DNA of 64,000 bases from Tulasnella sp. 424 (lineage: Eukaryota; Basidiomycota; Agaricomycetes; Cantharellales; Tulasnellaceae), in NCBI GenBank assembly GCA_019633425.1, contig WSUB01000127.1, forward strand, positions 59,853 through 123,852. Direction: 5' to 3'. Positions 1-14,448 of the stretch are shown here, one piece after another; within the stretch, counting starts at the first letter, position 1; each line of letters begins with the position of its first letter. The translations under genes and the position numbers were made by a program. The notes under the pieces were generated by a model. The model searched no databases, was not told the origin of the DNA, and saw only the letters and a program-made list of their open reading frames with translations.

Positions 1-2
1 GC

Positions 3-1052
3 GAGCTGCAGATCATGCATGACTGCAACTCGAAATACATTGTTTCGTTTCATGGTGCATTTGTGGCGGATCCGCATATCTGCATATGCATGGAGTACAT
101 GGACAAAGGCTCGTTCGATGGGATTTACAAGCGTAGCGGCGCGATTGACATAGAGGTCGTCGGGATGATTGCGCTGGCTGTGTTAGAAGGCCTGACGTAC
201 CTTTACGATGCCCATCGCATAATTCATCGAGGTATCCGCGTGCCCGCTGCTCACGCACCCTCATGAACATTCCATGCTGATGGTATCATCTTACTGAATT
301 TAGACATCAAACCTTCTAACATGCTCTGCAACTCCAAAGGAGAAGTTAAAATCTGTGATTTTGGAGTCTCTGGGGAGCTCATCAATTCGATTGCCGATAC
401 TTTCGTGGGTACAAGCACTTACATGAGCGTACGTACATGTGCTTGTCCGCCTCGTCCATATGGATCCCATCTCACTCGATTTCGCCGTGCCGTCATAGCC
501 CGAGCGTATTCAGGGCGCGCAGTATTCAGTCAAGTCGGACGTCTGGTCTGTCGGCATCTCTTTGATTGAGCTCGCGCTTGGCCGCTTCCCCTTTGCCGAA
601 GACGACGGAGGGGACTCGGACTTCGACGACTTCGCGGACCTGCAGGATACATTATCGCCGAGCAATACACGAGAAGCTCTTCCTCCTCCCCGCTCCCGTC
701 CAAAGAAGGATGCTGCGGCGTCCAAAAAGGACAAGCGCAAGTCCAAGGGTGTGTCTCTGCAGGGTGGTGGCATGACCATGTCGATCTTGGAATTGCTTCA
801 GCACATCGTCAATGAGCCTGCTCCTCGACTGACACCAGTGGGAGCATACCCGAAAGAGGCTGACGAATTCATGAATGCTTGTCTGTTGAAGGATCCTGAG
901 AGGAGACCAACCCCGAAGGAGTTACTGGTGCGCGGAGCTCCCAGTTCCATGCAAGCAATTACTGACGCTATCACTTACTCCAGAAATACGAGTGGATTTT
1001 GAAGTCAGCCAAGTCAAATGTAGATATGGAGGCTTGGGCAGCCACTATTTGA
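3..1052 (+). CDS. STE7: MAP kinase kinase, Ste7/Fuz7 type (5' part outside window)
   Basis: 3' part of a MAPKK of the pheromone/filamentation cascade, which phosphorylates a Fus3/Kss1-type MAPK on Thr and Tyr. Exons read as about 3-231, 304-428, 499-927 and 984-1052. The first intron splits the Asp codon of the HRD catalytic motif (HRDIKPSN after splicing). DFG lies near 357-365, followed by the MAPKK activation loop with its paired Ser/Thr ([14 protein letters not shown]), then [10 protein letters not shown] across the second intron. The C-lobe holds a long basic/acidic insert before the conserved [16 protein letters not shown] stretch, as in fungal Ste7 orthologs. The last short exon ends in an Ala/Trp-rich tail. 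The Gly-rich loop and any docking site lie upstream of the window. Identity as a MAPKK is certain; Ste7 rather than Pbs2 or Mkk1 rests on the activation loop and insert. Confidence 0.93.
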
Positions 1053-1211
1053 GGGGGGGTCGTCAAGCGGCGGCTCCTTTCGGACTTCTGACCTCGCTTT
1101 CGTCGCGTCACTCGCCTAGTTTTGGGTTCAAACTTACATGAACGCATGTCATTGTACTCTATTATAGTCCATTTAGGACCTTACGATGCTGTTTCTAGAC
1201 TCTCAGAGCCA

Positions 1212-3654
1212 CTAGTACCCCTCCGTCTCTGAGCACCCATTAATCTCCGCTTGCAAGACGACCACCTTGCGACTGCTCTTCGCCAGCCCAAGGACATCTC
1301 TTCTGATGTGGGACGTGCTGAACTCCACGCGGACTTCGTATACCCCAGATTGGTCCACTGGTATGGAAGTTGAATTCGTGTGCTGAACCAAGGGCATCGT
1401 GTCCTTGTACCACTCAATCGTAAAACTCTCCCTGGCCGATGCAGTCGTCAAGGGAAGTCGGCGGAACTGGGCAAGAGGAACCACCTTGAGCTTAATAGTA
1501 GCTCCCTTGCCCCCCGCCAGCTTCGCTTGGTTCTGATGTATAGGTTGGCCGCCTTGGGGATCTCGACAACTCCATGTTAGGTCATCGATGAGGTCAACGC
1601 GTTTGAAATGCTGCAACCATAGCCCCTCAAGGCAAGGAGGACATAAATCCGGCTCTGTCACCCGACGCATTAGGCACGCGTCGTTTGTGGGCCGATAGGT
1701 AGTGGTGTTTTTGGACGAAAATCTTGAATGGACAGGAATACAGTCAGTTGCTGTCGTGACGTTGTGCAAACGGCGATAGGAGATAAATTTCAATTCTTAC
1801 GTCGGAAAAAGAGAAACTGAACCTGGCGCTGCATTGAATCTGTAAGGGTGATAATGAGATTAACCAATCGCTGGGTTGCATGGTGCCCCGCTCACTCCTC
1901 TTCATCTCCGAACTCCAGAATTTCCACAGAGCAGAGCTGCACTTGCCCAGAATGAGCAGTTGGGCCCAAGTAGAATTCAATTTCGTGCATTCCTTCTTCT
2001 AAGTGCCCGGAAGCATGCGCCTGAGAGTCCAGATTCCTCGGCAGTGCAGACTTGCTGCTGTGAATCTCATAATGCCATCGATCACGTCCGATGTCCTTCC
2101 GTGGGTTAAACTCCACATTTCTCCCGTCCAGAAGGATGATCAAATCCGACTTTTGTGCGGCTCCTGACACGGAAAACAGCATGGAATATCTGCTAAAGGT
2201 TCCCGATGCGTAAAACGAAGCCCTAAACGGTGTACTGGTATCCGTGAGGTACGTCCACGGATAAAGCTGTAAGGGCATGTTGGAACGCTCGATGCGCGTG
2301 GGCTGCAGGATTGGGGATTGGCGACCCAGGTCGGTGGACGTTAGCCAGTGACGCCACTTGACATCTTCGGGAGTCGCCTGAGAATTGACACCAAAGTATG
2401 CATATCCCCCGTCATACTCTTCTCCGACTTCGATAATTGAATGGCCGAGCTCGTGCCGGAGCACGAGGGCACCATTCACTTGCGAAGCCGTCGAGATGCT
2501 GATCGGGTCGAGGCGAAGGATAATCAGAGTGTTGACTTGGAGATAAAAAAAGTAGATTGAAACTGACGTAAATTCTCCTCCGAGACCGCCATACAGAGGG
2601 TCGTTGGCGAGGAGGATGGGGTAGTCGCATTGCGTCCCCAAAGAGAGGGCGGCGGCTCGAGCGACATCGAGCTTGCTGCAATAGACTGCGCGAAGCTCTG
2701 CCCCATCTCGATAGAGCCCAAAGGTCGTACTACCAAGCGTAGCAGTTCAATATGTTTGATTGGATTGGGCGAAGAAGGAGGTGCAGATCCGATATCAAAC
2801 ATGGAGAAATTTAGAGTGACACCGTCGAATCGGGATGTTTTGGCGAGATAGACCGTCAAACATCCAAGTCAGCAGACCCATCTCGCAAGTACGGAGACCT
2901 CGGGAGACGGAGCGAATAGGACTCACTTCCGAGGTTTACCCCCAGTTCCTATGCCGCTCTCGGTACTCGGGCTGAAGGCCGCCCAGTAGTTCTGTAGCGG
3001 CGAGACCGGTGCAAATATCTGATTCTGCGACATGTCTTGAGCAAGACGCCTTGCATCGCTGAAGAACTTGTCAGATTCTTCGGTCGTATCTGAGGGAGAA
3101 ACAAACGCGCGTGTTACCGGGGTCGGCGCTCGAAGCACTAAATTAAGGAAAAACTTACAACCATCGGAAAAGAAAACCAAGTCAATTCGGTTCTCAGATG
3201 GGCCCGAGATGAATAGCGGCTTTATCATCAAGGGTGGGGGCGCGACCTGTTCCTTTGGGCCTCCATCTTCAATGGCAAACGGGATGTCGTCCAATTGGTC
3301 AATCACTGCCGTCGCCGTCCGGAACCTGAGCTCGCGATTGGTCGGTGCGAAATGCTCTCCACACTGCGACGCTAATTGAGAGTATGCGATGCTCTGGTTC
3401 TCCTCGTAAAAGTATAGGCGAAGGCGGAGATCATGGCCATGATTGCTTTCGCCTCCAGGAGTTAAGACAAGCCGATGTTGTTCCACGACAAAGGGGGAAT
3501 GTTCCAACTCCCTGTGCGTTTGAACGGACCGACGAGAAACGAACACGCATTTCCCCGTAGACAACTTGAAGATAGTAGCCTCTATAGGAGAGCGGTTAGC
3601 AAACGCGAGCCTGGTGGCTAGGGCAAAAAGAATGAAGAGAACAGAGAGCAGCAT
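1212..3654 (-). CDS. Secreted M64-family zinc metallopeptidase (IgA-peptidase M64 domain)
   Basis: Intron-rich gene. The start at 3654 gives a hydrophobic signal peptide (MLLSVLFILFALATRLAFA); an in-frame start further upstream would add residues before it. An N-terminal beta domain is followed by the catalytic part, with a run reading FGLYRDGAELRAVYC and then the zinc motif HELGHS (HExxH) near 2455-2438 and EVGEEYDGG just after. Splice joins checked by frame include the donor inside FFSDGY near 3157, the acceptor at 2730 and the donor in GGEFT near 2560. Past the acidic run at 1892 two more small introns lead to the C-terminal block (YRPTND..CLMR, CLEGLWL, RVDLIDD), which belongs to the same family. 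It probably acts outside the cell or on the surface as a metalloendopeptidase; substrates are unknown. The DNA shows no frameshift or lost zinc ligand. Confidence 0.9.
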
Positions 3655-3785
3655 GGGGATGCGGGAGGACGAACTCTGTTGAAACGGGAACACTCTGTAA
3701 AAGCACAAAGGCTACAATGATCTTAATACAGTCTCCATTCCAACATAACAGCGGCAGTAAATACGACGATGAAAATACTAAAGAA

Positions 3786-5202
3786 TCATATCCTCTTTTT
3801 GGCACTCGACGTCCGTGACCCTCTATTCCCCCCAGTGTGGCCGATTCGCGTTGGAGTTCTCGTTGCACTAGCCTTTGCGGGTGCGGTATGTGTCCTGTTC
3901 GGCTTCCCTGAAGGTGAAACTGTCTTTGACAGGGACTTGTGTTCCTTGGTCGAAGGAGGGTCATTAGATCAATTAGGTTGACTATAATGTCCGCTAACTG
4001 GCTCACAGAGTAACCAATGGCCATCTCATCGTCCTCGTCGTCCTCCCAATCATCCATCGGCCCCTGTTGAAGTAAGAGATCCGATGACTCGCCCACTTTT
4101 CGCTTCTTATGCGAGCCTTTAGAAAAGCCTGCTCTACTTGGAGTATTCCGACCTTCCGAACGTGAGACCCTCTTACGAGGGGTGAACGACTCGGTCCAGC
4201 TGGACGCTGCAGAGCTTTGTTCGTCCATTTCATACGGGGAAGCTGCCGATTCGTCCGTACCGGCGTCCTCCGTGCTGGGTTCGGTACTTTCTTCCTTAAT
4301 CCGACGGGACAAAGGAATAGTGACTAATGGCCCAAATAACGAGCCGTTGGGAGGAATAGTCAGCGCTGGTCGCGAGAAACGCTGAGCTTCGGTTGTCTAA
4401 GTTCGTTTGAATCAATGCCACAAGTCGCGCGACGGGGCGAAGTGTGCAAACGGACCATGTGGTTATTTAAAGTGCCCATCAGGTCGTCCAACTGCTGGGA
4501 CTGAGTTTGCAAGCATGCGTTAATGTGTTCCAAGTTTATTCGAGTCTGCGCTTTCCAGCTTTCTGCCTCTTGGCGAGCCTGACTAACGGAGGCGCTGTGG
4601 TGTTTTGCTGCGGAACTAAGCTAGCAGATAAGCTGGTGTCAACAAGGCAAGAACGCTCGAGGTGTTCAAGCAACTCACAGACTCTTGCAGCTGCTTGGTC
4701 TCTCTGTGGGCGTTTTCTACAGCCTGATAACTCAAAGAAAGCTTCCATTCCGCGTTAATCTCAGAAACGAAGGAGCTCAGATAGTCGGACGACACACCTG
4801 GCTTTGAGCTTCTTGCCTCAAACTGCGTTCCTTGCCGAGCTAATGGATCATATAAGACGATAATCCACCTAGATGTGTCAGAGGCACGAGTACCTGGGAA
4901 AGAAGATTGTTTTTATCTTCGGCTAGCGTGTCTCGCTGTTCGCGACAAACACGAAGTTCCTGCTCAAGAAGTTTCATCTACAGCTGGATTCAGCATCTTT
5001 GATAGCTAGACTTTACAGCGGGAGCATACCTGGCTTCTATGTTGGCCTTCGCGTTCAACGAGCTGAAGGAGACGAATGAGCTGGTTTCGCTTGGAAGGAA
5101 AGGACAGACAATTCGCACCGTTTTATCGGATTTTTCGAGTTGTTCGGTGAGAGATCTGATGATTTCATACAAATCCTGCTTGATTGACGCGTTGGAGGCC
5201 AT
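3786..5202 (-). CDS. Coiled-coil protein with basic Ser/Thr-rich tail, function unknown
   Basis: I do not recognise the family. Reading splice sites joins about seven exons. The N-terminus (MASNASIKQDLYEII) and the following short exons are heptad-like and rich in Gln, Glu, Arg and Leu (for example LIRLLQLVEREGQ and MKLLEQELRVCREQ). A middle segment (SSFVSEINAEWKLSL, then AVENAHRETKQLQES) continues the coiled coil. The second half is disordered: Ser/Glu-rich, a KKRK basic cluster near 4110, an acidic DDWEDDEDDE run, and after a 62-nt intron a basic tail full of Thr-Pro and Ser that ends at 3786. Protein length is roughly 330-350 residues. The layout resembles chromosome or cytoskeleton adaptor proteins, but this is only inference. 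It diverges from the gene at 5444 across about 240 bp. Confidence 0.6.
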
Positions 5203-5443
5203 GAAATAGAGCAGGGGACGCGTCGCGAGGGTGGTGGCAAAAGGAACGAGATGAACCGTGGGGAAAACGCCTCAGGGGCTTTCCCTTTCCAGAACTTCAA
5301 AGGTCAGATTCGAAATGAATACTTTTGCATGAAGACGTAAGCCCGCAACCACTCGCCCTCCCATCCACCGTTGAGTGCTGAGCCTCGCACGTCTACAACC
5401 TCGACAGCATCGAAAGTGACATCTTCAGGCCGCGTTGTGCACC

Positions 5444-7819
5444 ATGAGCAACCGCCAGTCACAGAGCAACATCCAACTCGCTCTCGACCAAGCAGCTAAA
5501 GAACGCGAAGCGGCGGATCATGCTCTCGCGCAACTACGAGCCCAATTGAAGGCCAACACTTCCAAAATAGCTTCCCTCGCTGCCGAGCTGGAGGCTACTC
5601 AAAACCAACTTGACAACTACGCCTACAACCTACCAGTAGTCGAGCGGCAAAAGCTCCGCGCAGACAAGCGTCTCACCGCTCTTCGACAACATGCGGACAA
5701 GGTCGAGAAGGAGCTCGCAGCTGAGAGACGCATGCAAGAGTATCTTGAAGAATTACAGAGGGATGACGAGGAATGCGAACGAAGATTGAAGGAGTACCTG
5801 GGCGAAGTGTTGAGTCGTGAAACTGAGGGATATTCGGACTCGGATTCGGACTCGGACTCAAATGCGAGCGAGTCCTGGAGTGTTCTCTCAAACTCTACTG
5901 TCTCCAAGGTAAGTGTGCCCGGATAGTAATTTGTTGCGAAGTACTGACGCGCCGTATTCAGCCACCCGCTCGTCAGGTTCCTCGCCCAACCTCGCCAGTC
6001 CTGGATCTGAAGGTAAGTAGACATACTGCCTAGCTGCGTTTTGCTGTACTGATGGTAGCTCTGGTAGAGTGACCATGGAGCAAGAAACGCGTTAGGGCTT
6101 GCCTTGGCTGTTGCAGAGGATACATCTCGCCAAATCGAACCAGCCATTCAACCCAAGACAACTCCACACCCCATCCCAAGTTTGCCGGTGCACTTAACCG
6201 CCTCCACCGAACAAAACTCCCCCTTAAATCCTGATACACCTTCCAATTCTGGTCGACCGGATTCTCACCCTTCAAGCCCCGCACCTCCACCGCTTGACGT
6301 TCCGAGCCACCCCAAGGAACCGCTCTCTCCTCCTCCCCAACTGGCCGAGACAGCCTGTCCATCTTCCGCCGGTCGAAGCACCTCTCCCATCCAACAGCCC
6401 TGCCAAATCGTCCTAAAATCTGGTCCCTCCCCAGACTCCCTTGCGTCGGCCCTTCCACACCCTCGATATGCCTCACCGAAGCTTCCGCCACTTCCTGAGC
6501 CAGAAGTATCAGACAAAGCTAACCCTCCGCAAGAGGGAACATCCCCCCAAGACGGAGGATCTGGTCAACGTACTCCGGCCAGATCGTCGCCCACTGCCAG
6601 CCCTAAAGGAACGCGTGTGCCAACGCCTCCAGTAGCCCCAGCAAGCCTTGAACAACCTCTTACTTTCTCAGCCGCGCAGGTCGAATGTGAAGAGAAGGCA
6701 ACGCCTCGTGGTCGGTCTTCGTCACTTACGAGCGAATCGGCGCTTACGACCCCGGACTCCTCGCGGGAGGCACATATCATTGAGCCAACAACGGAGCCAC
6801 CGAACCAAACTGGGCACGCTGCCGTCACTGACGAGCGTATCCCTGGATCCAACTCGGGAACTCCAATGGGGTCGCCTCCAGCAAAAATGCTCCACGCATC
6901 ACCGTCTCCCTGCGACGCTGCTTCGGCTACTCAACGGGAAGCTTCGCCTGCGGTAACCTCGCAGCCTGGGAGTCCTGTAATGCCAGCCGAGTCTTACGCA
7001 TTGCCTCCGTCGCCGCACCTCGAATCACCTTCGGTTCCTGCGGGGATCCAGCCGCCGGAAAGCACTGGCGACGAAGATGACTCAGAAACCGACACTGACT
7101 GCTCTTCGGCGCTTGGCGAATCCCAGGAGGACGCTTCGCCAAATCAAGGTCAGGAGGAGCAGGAGGATCAATCCATTAGCGAGGACGATGAGGAATTTGA
7201 GAACGATGGTGACGATGATGACGATGATGACGAAACAGCCAGCGAACCAGAGCTCGCAGAAGATGATAGTGATAGCAGTACAGCGGATGAAGAACCAATC
7301 GATGACCCGGACCTAGGGTCGTGTGGTGGCAAAAGTGAAGGCAGCCCGGTTCCCTCAGAAGTCGAGGGTCCTTCCCTTTCTCCTCCCGATACGACAGCCA
7401 AGGCAGGTCCCGCGGCCCTTCCGCTCAAGTCGGATGCCCACCCAAGTCTGCCCTCGAACACGCCAAGGCCATCGCCTCCACGCGAAGATCCAGTGGTACC
7501 AGTGGTACCAGCTGCATCTACCCCAAAGGATGCCATGGCAAACAAGCCTCCGAGCCAACAAGCCCACCAGAGCGACTGTGAAGGGGTGTTACTTAATAAC
7601 AACTACGCCGCTTCGACCCCGCCTCTTGATCTTGACGCAGTACACATGTATCCCCCATCCTGTGCACCAAACGCTTCCGCTCACCCTCAGCAGCGAAGAG
7701 ATACTTCGTACTACCCAAGAAAGCTCGTTACAGCCTCTCGCAATCGATATGGGACTTGTCCTAATCCTAACACGGGCGAAGAAGAATTCGTCTTGATCCC
7801 AAGTACGGATAGACTGTAG
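5444..7819 (+). CDS. Long disordered protein with N-terminal coiled coil and acidic run
   Basis: No family recognised. Exon 1 (5444 to about 5908) encodes a coiled coil rich in Ala, Glu and Gln, ending in an (SD)n acidic repeat. A short second exon (Pro-Arg rich, ending VLDLK) is joined by GTAAGT introns to a long last exon beginning SDHGARNALG near 6070. That exon encodes about 580 residues dominated by Pro, Ser, Thr and Glu with an Asp/Glu run near 7180-7280. Almost no globular sequence is visible, apart perhaps from the last 60 residues with regularly spaced Tyr. The ATG at 5444 is preferred because it opens the coiled coil. Could be a scaffold or chromatin-associated protein; no function assigned. 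Confidence 0.6.
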
Positions 7820-8364
7820 GAAAAGGTTTTTATGAAACCACCAGGATCCCTGAACATTCCGATTTTGCCAAAGCACTCCTTGACCAGTTGGGAACTTTAG
7901 TCAGGCGGAGGATGGCAGACTAGTCCTTTCCTTTAGCTCTTTATGTTCTTCGATGGTGACTCTCGAACCGCCCCGGAACGGGAGGCTATCGTGCTTCGAA
8001 ACAGTGCCCCGATCCCGGAATTCACTTCCCGTCACTCACCTCCCATCATTCATCTCACTGCCCCCACACCTTCCAAATTTTATCAGACCCAGGCCTTGTT
8101 TTTTCTTGACCCTTTATCATACCTTTGTACGTTGTGATAGTCTTTTACTTCCTTCTGCCCAATATCATTCTTCCTGTCCAGACCCAAGTTCTAGATCTTG
8201 CGCGCAAAATCCAAAAGGTTTTGATAGTCTTCTGCTCATCAGCGTTGGTGTTGGAGATCTTCGCTGGAGCTTGAACGTCTCATGAAGCTGAATTCGTCGG
8301 GAGATCGTGCTTGGAGTCGTTTGAGGAGGCTGCCACTCGATGGAGTCATCACATTCTCCCTTAG
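7820..8364 (+). other. Intergenic region between the disordered-protein gene and AFG2
   Basis: 545 bp without a supportable gene. It should hold the 3' UTR of the upstream gene and the promoter/5' leader of AFG2. Short open frames here lack family features. Pyrimidine-rich patches near 8020-8170 are compatible with a fungal promoter. Confidence 0.5.
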
Positions 8365-11356
<2,992 letters not shown>

Positions 11357-11519
11357 CGATCGTTCGGGCTGTAGGTATGCTTTGCACCTTACCGCGGGGA
11401 ATCTTCTTGAGCACTCATTAAAATGCGCGTCTTGGTAACGGTGCCACTATTCATCCGAATGGGGTGAAGATATATCGCGCCAAGTCTAGTTTATAGATTA
11501 AGAAAAACAGAGGTTGCGT

Positions 11520-12288
11520 CTACTTCTTCTTAACACTCTTTAGCTTGATAGTCTCATCTCCCACAAAGATACCCTAAGCAGACATTTCAGTTAGCAGGAT
11601 TTATGGGGGCAATGTGCGGAGTTGTGCGGACCTTGCCCTTGTACGGCTCAGGCTTCCTCCAGCTGCGAATTTGAGCGGCAAACTGGCCCAGTCGCTGCTT
11701 GTCTTTCCCCCTCAAGACAATTCGCGTCGGCATTGGTGTCTCGGCTTGAATATCTTCGGGGATACTGATGAATACGGGATGCGCGAAGCCGAGTTTCATA
11801 TTCAGCCTCTTCCCCTGTTCGGCTAGACGCGTTGGATCGTCCTCCAGCTGAGCTCTGTAGCCGACTCCAACCAGCTTGAGGGGGAGAACGAACCCCTCTG
11901 TGAGACCTTGGACGGCGTTTGCAATGAGAGTGCGGCGTAGGCCCCATCGCGAGCGTTGAACCTTCTTCGAAGCGTCTTGAACCGTGAGGGAGAGGCTGGA
12001 GATGGGTGCAGGTGTATTGGCTACTTCACTTGCACCGGAAGATGGAGCACCATTTTCCCATTTGAGATTGAAGAAACTCTCCACGAGGACATTTGCGGTT
12101 CCTTTGGGGCCTGCGACCTGAAGGTCGATGTCACCGTTTGGCAGAGGATTTTGGGTGAAAGTGACGGTGGATGGGTAGGGTATGGTTTTCTTCCCAATAT
12201 TAGATCGACATATTGAGGAAGTAGTAAAAGCAGCTCGAGAAGATGAGGAGGATATCCTAGCTGCTGACGAGAGACGGAGCAACGACAT
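11520..12288 (-). CDS. MRPL6: Mitochondrial ribosomal protein uL6m
   Basis: Large-subunit protein of the mitochondrial ribosome. The ATG at 12288 opens a Ser/Arg-rich presequence (MSLLRLSSAARISSSSSR) typical of matrix import, followed by the duplicated L6 fold. Family signatures include LVGVGYRA, LGFAHPV and the C-terminal RSWRKPEPYKGKG. The large exon ends in YKGK; a short intron leads to a last small exon encoding GIFVGDETIKLKSVKKK and the stop at 11520-11522, matching the usual L6 C-terminus. It is divergent to the VMA3 gene across 128 bp and tail-to-tail with AFG2. Confidence 0.95.
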
Positions 12289-12416
12289 TTTGGGAGTTGG
12301 CTGCACAAAAACCGGACGAGGGACTCGAACCGTGGGATCTCACCCGGCGTTCTACGGACCTTTCCGACGTTCTTTACGACGCACTCCAGTGAACTCCTAG
12401 ACATCTAATCCCTACT
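12289..12416. promoter_or_regulatory. Compact divergent promoter between uL6m and VMA3
   Basis: Only 128 bp separate two oppositely oriented start codons of housekeeping genes, so both core promoters must sit here or overlap the transcripts. No clear TATA box seen. Inferred from gene layout only. Confidence 0.45.
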
Positions 12417-13306
12417 ATGACAGAAATTTGTCCACCGTACGCTCCTTTCTTTGGCTTTGCAGGAGTTGCTGCATCGGTATGTGCCTACTTCCACACCCCT
12501 CTAGCAGCTTTGTACATTTCTGACGACTGCCTACGTCCAGATGGTGTTTAGCAGTGCGCACAACCCATCAACTGCTTTCATTGATACACAAACCAGCTAA
12601 CTCCAGAATTTCATGCATTTTAGCCGTTGGCGCCGCCTTTGGTACCGCCAAGTCTGGCATTGGCATTACTGGGTTGGGCCAGTTCAGGCCGGAATTGATC
12701 ATGAAGGCGAGTAGCGTTGAACTTTGTCGTTACGTTTCCTTGACAGACCGTATTAATTCTCCTTCTATATGGGTATAGTCACTTATTCCAGTAGTCATGT
12801 CGGGTATCATTGCTGTGTACGGTCTTGTTGTTTCCGTTCTCATTGCTGGAAAGAGTGAGCGCCTGGAACTCGCAGCACACCACCGTCTCCGCTGCCAAGT
12901 CCAGTCCCGTTAACTAACCCCTTTGACTGCAGTTCAACCCGGTAGCTACTCTCTATTTGCTGGCTTCATTCATCTTGCAGCGGGTCTTGCCTGTGGTTTC
13001 ACAGGGATGGCTGCGGGCTACGCAATAGGGATCGTTGGCGACTCGGTCAGTCTTCCTCCTTCCTTCCCTGGTTGCATATAAACTGAATCTTGAATCCCTT
13101 CCATCAGTGTGTCAGAGCTTACGTGTACGAATCGAAAGTGTTCGTCACCATGATCCTAATCCTTATTTTCGCAGAAGTGTTGGGTCTTTACGGGTAGGTT
13201 CCATTCCGTCCTAGGTCTCAATCGGTTTGCCCCTGATTTTAGCAATCCCAACAGGTTGATCGTAGCACTCATTCTAGACACATTAACAAATGGGGTGGAA
13301 TGTTAA
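12417..13306 (+). CDS. VMA3: V-type ATPase proteolipid subunit c (16 kDa)
   Basis: Rotor-ring proteolipid of the vacuolar proton pump. Small exons are joined by in-phase introns: [20 protein letters not shown] (12417-12476), then MVFS, then [15 protein letters not shown], then [19 protein letters not shown], then the second hairpin with [21 protein letters not shown], and last [20 protein letters not shown]. The Glu in [16 protein letters not shown] is the proton-binding carboxylate of the last helix. Four transmembrane helices in two repeats and a length near 160 residues match family members. It has an unusually high intron load (six or so for a 160-residue protein), which is why no long open frame covers it. 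Confidence 0.95.
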
Positions 13307-13425
13307 CTTCCTTTTATTATGGACCGCATTCGTATTCAATTCCTTCGAGCATCCGTGTGTGAGCCGAGAGAGCGATTATCCCAACAGAATCATAACTTTT
13401 AGAGAAGAATGTACAATGAGGCCTG

Positions 13426-14249
13426 CTAGTCACTTTCGGATCCCGAGGATGACCTGGAAATCGATCGTCCCCTTCTCTCATCAGGAGAAGCACTCCGATG
13501 ATCTCTCCGCTTTCTCGGTGGGGACGAATCGTCCAAAGGTGCGCGTTCTTTGCCTTTGCTCTTCCTCTCTGAGCGTTGTGAACTGCGGCTATGGGTACGA
13601 GAGCGTGAATCCGACCTCCTGGAGGACGATCGAGAAGACCGGGAAGGGGAACGTGAACCCCTTGAATCCGAACTGGTCGAGCGAGACCTTGACGAAGATC
13701 GGCTGCTTGAATCCGAGTCCGAATCCGTATCCGAGGAGCTGGAGCTGCTAGATGACGAACTAGACGTTGACGACGAACTAGGAATTCACTCGTTTAGCGC
13801 CTTTTCAGATCCTAGCGTCGAAATACGCTCACCGTTTTCGCTTCTTTTGTCTTTCCTTCTCTTTCTCCTCTAAGATTTTATTCGCGACACCATCCCTAAG
13901 GGTCCAAGCAGTTATAAGCACCCCGATCGTTCAAGAAAGATTTCGTAGCCGATACTAACCGCTTCTTAAACTCCGGCGGGACGTCTGGAGGTGGCTGGAC
14001 CTTCTTGAACAAGCTTGGATTCTCCAGAAGTTGTGTTCTGGAAGGCCGAGTGACGTAGGGTCTTTTGAACTTGCATTCGTACGTGAAATGACCTAACGCC
14101 CCATATAAATGTTTAGAACGATTGCTTTTAGCTTGAGCTACTTGATATTCACCAGTTTTCAAACACTTCTGGCAAACAGTGCTTGACGTAGCTCTCGGGT
14201 TGTTCTGTGAGCCGCGAGAAGATGTGCCAAAAGTTCGGTTACGGTTCAT
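13426..14249 (-). CDS. CCHC zinc-knuckle protein with C-terminal RS domain
   Basis: The start at 14249 gives MNRNRTFGTSSRGSQ. A single zinc knuckle reads CQKCLKTGHFTYEC once a short intron (GTGAAT donor inside the Gly codon) is removed; then come RPYVTRPSRTQLL and NPSLFKK. This is the zf-CCHC_3 family motif. A second exon (GVANKILEEKEKERQKKRKR) and a third, read on the minus strand from about 13790 down to the stop at 13426-13428, encode a poly-Ser run, SDTDSDSDSS, then dozens of RS/SR dipeptides ending in SSSGSESD. The architecture suggests a nuclear RNA-binding or splicing-associated protein. The join between the basic exon and the RS exon was set by frame and a GTGAGC donor. Confidence 0.82.
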
Positions 14250-14448
14250 GTTGATGGTTCTCGTCGAAAGTTGGAACGAAGAATTGCTCGAGGTTTCGAT
14301 GGTCCTGCTGCTGGGAATGGGCAAAGGTGGTGTGGATGAAGCAAGTTTGGTCCCCGACCACGACCTGTGGAGGTTTCCCGCGGTTGCTCTACTCTGCTAA
14401 CCGCGACTTCACCCTTTGCATTACTCGCCCATATCTTCACCCTTTCAT

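Noticed and set aside
7168..7602. 144-codon minus-strand frame with Ser runs
   Set aside because: Antisense of the Asp/Glu/Ser-rich exon; no start context or domain.
12305..12335. Sequence resembling a tRNA T-arm (TTCGAGTC) on the minus strand
   Set aside because: The flanking bases do not form the T-stem or acceptor stem, and it sits in the uL6m/VMA3 promoter.
13550..13873. Acidic/Leu-rich plus-strand open frame of 107 codons
   Set aside because: It is the complement of the RS domain exon; the alternating Glu/Arg/Leu composition is what antisense RS codons give.
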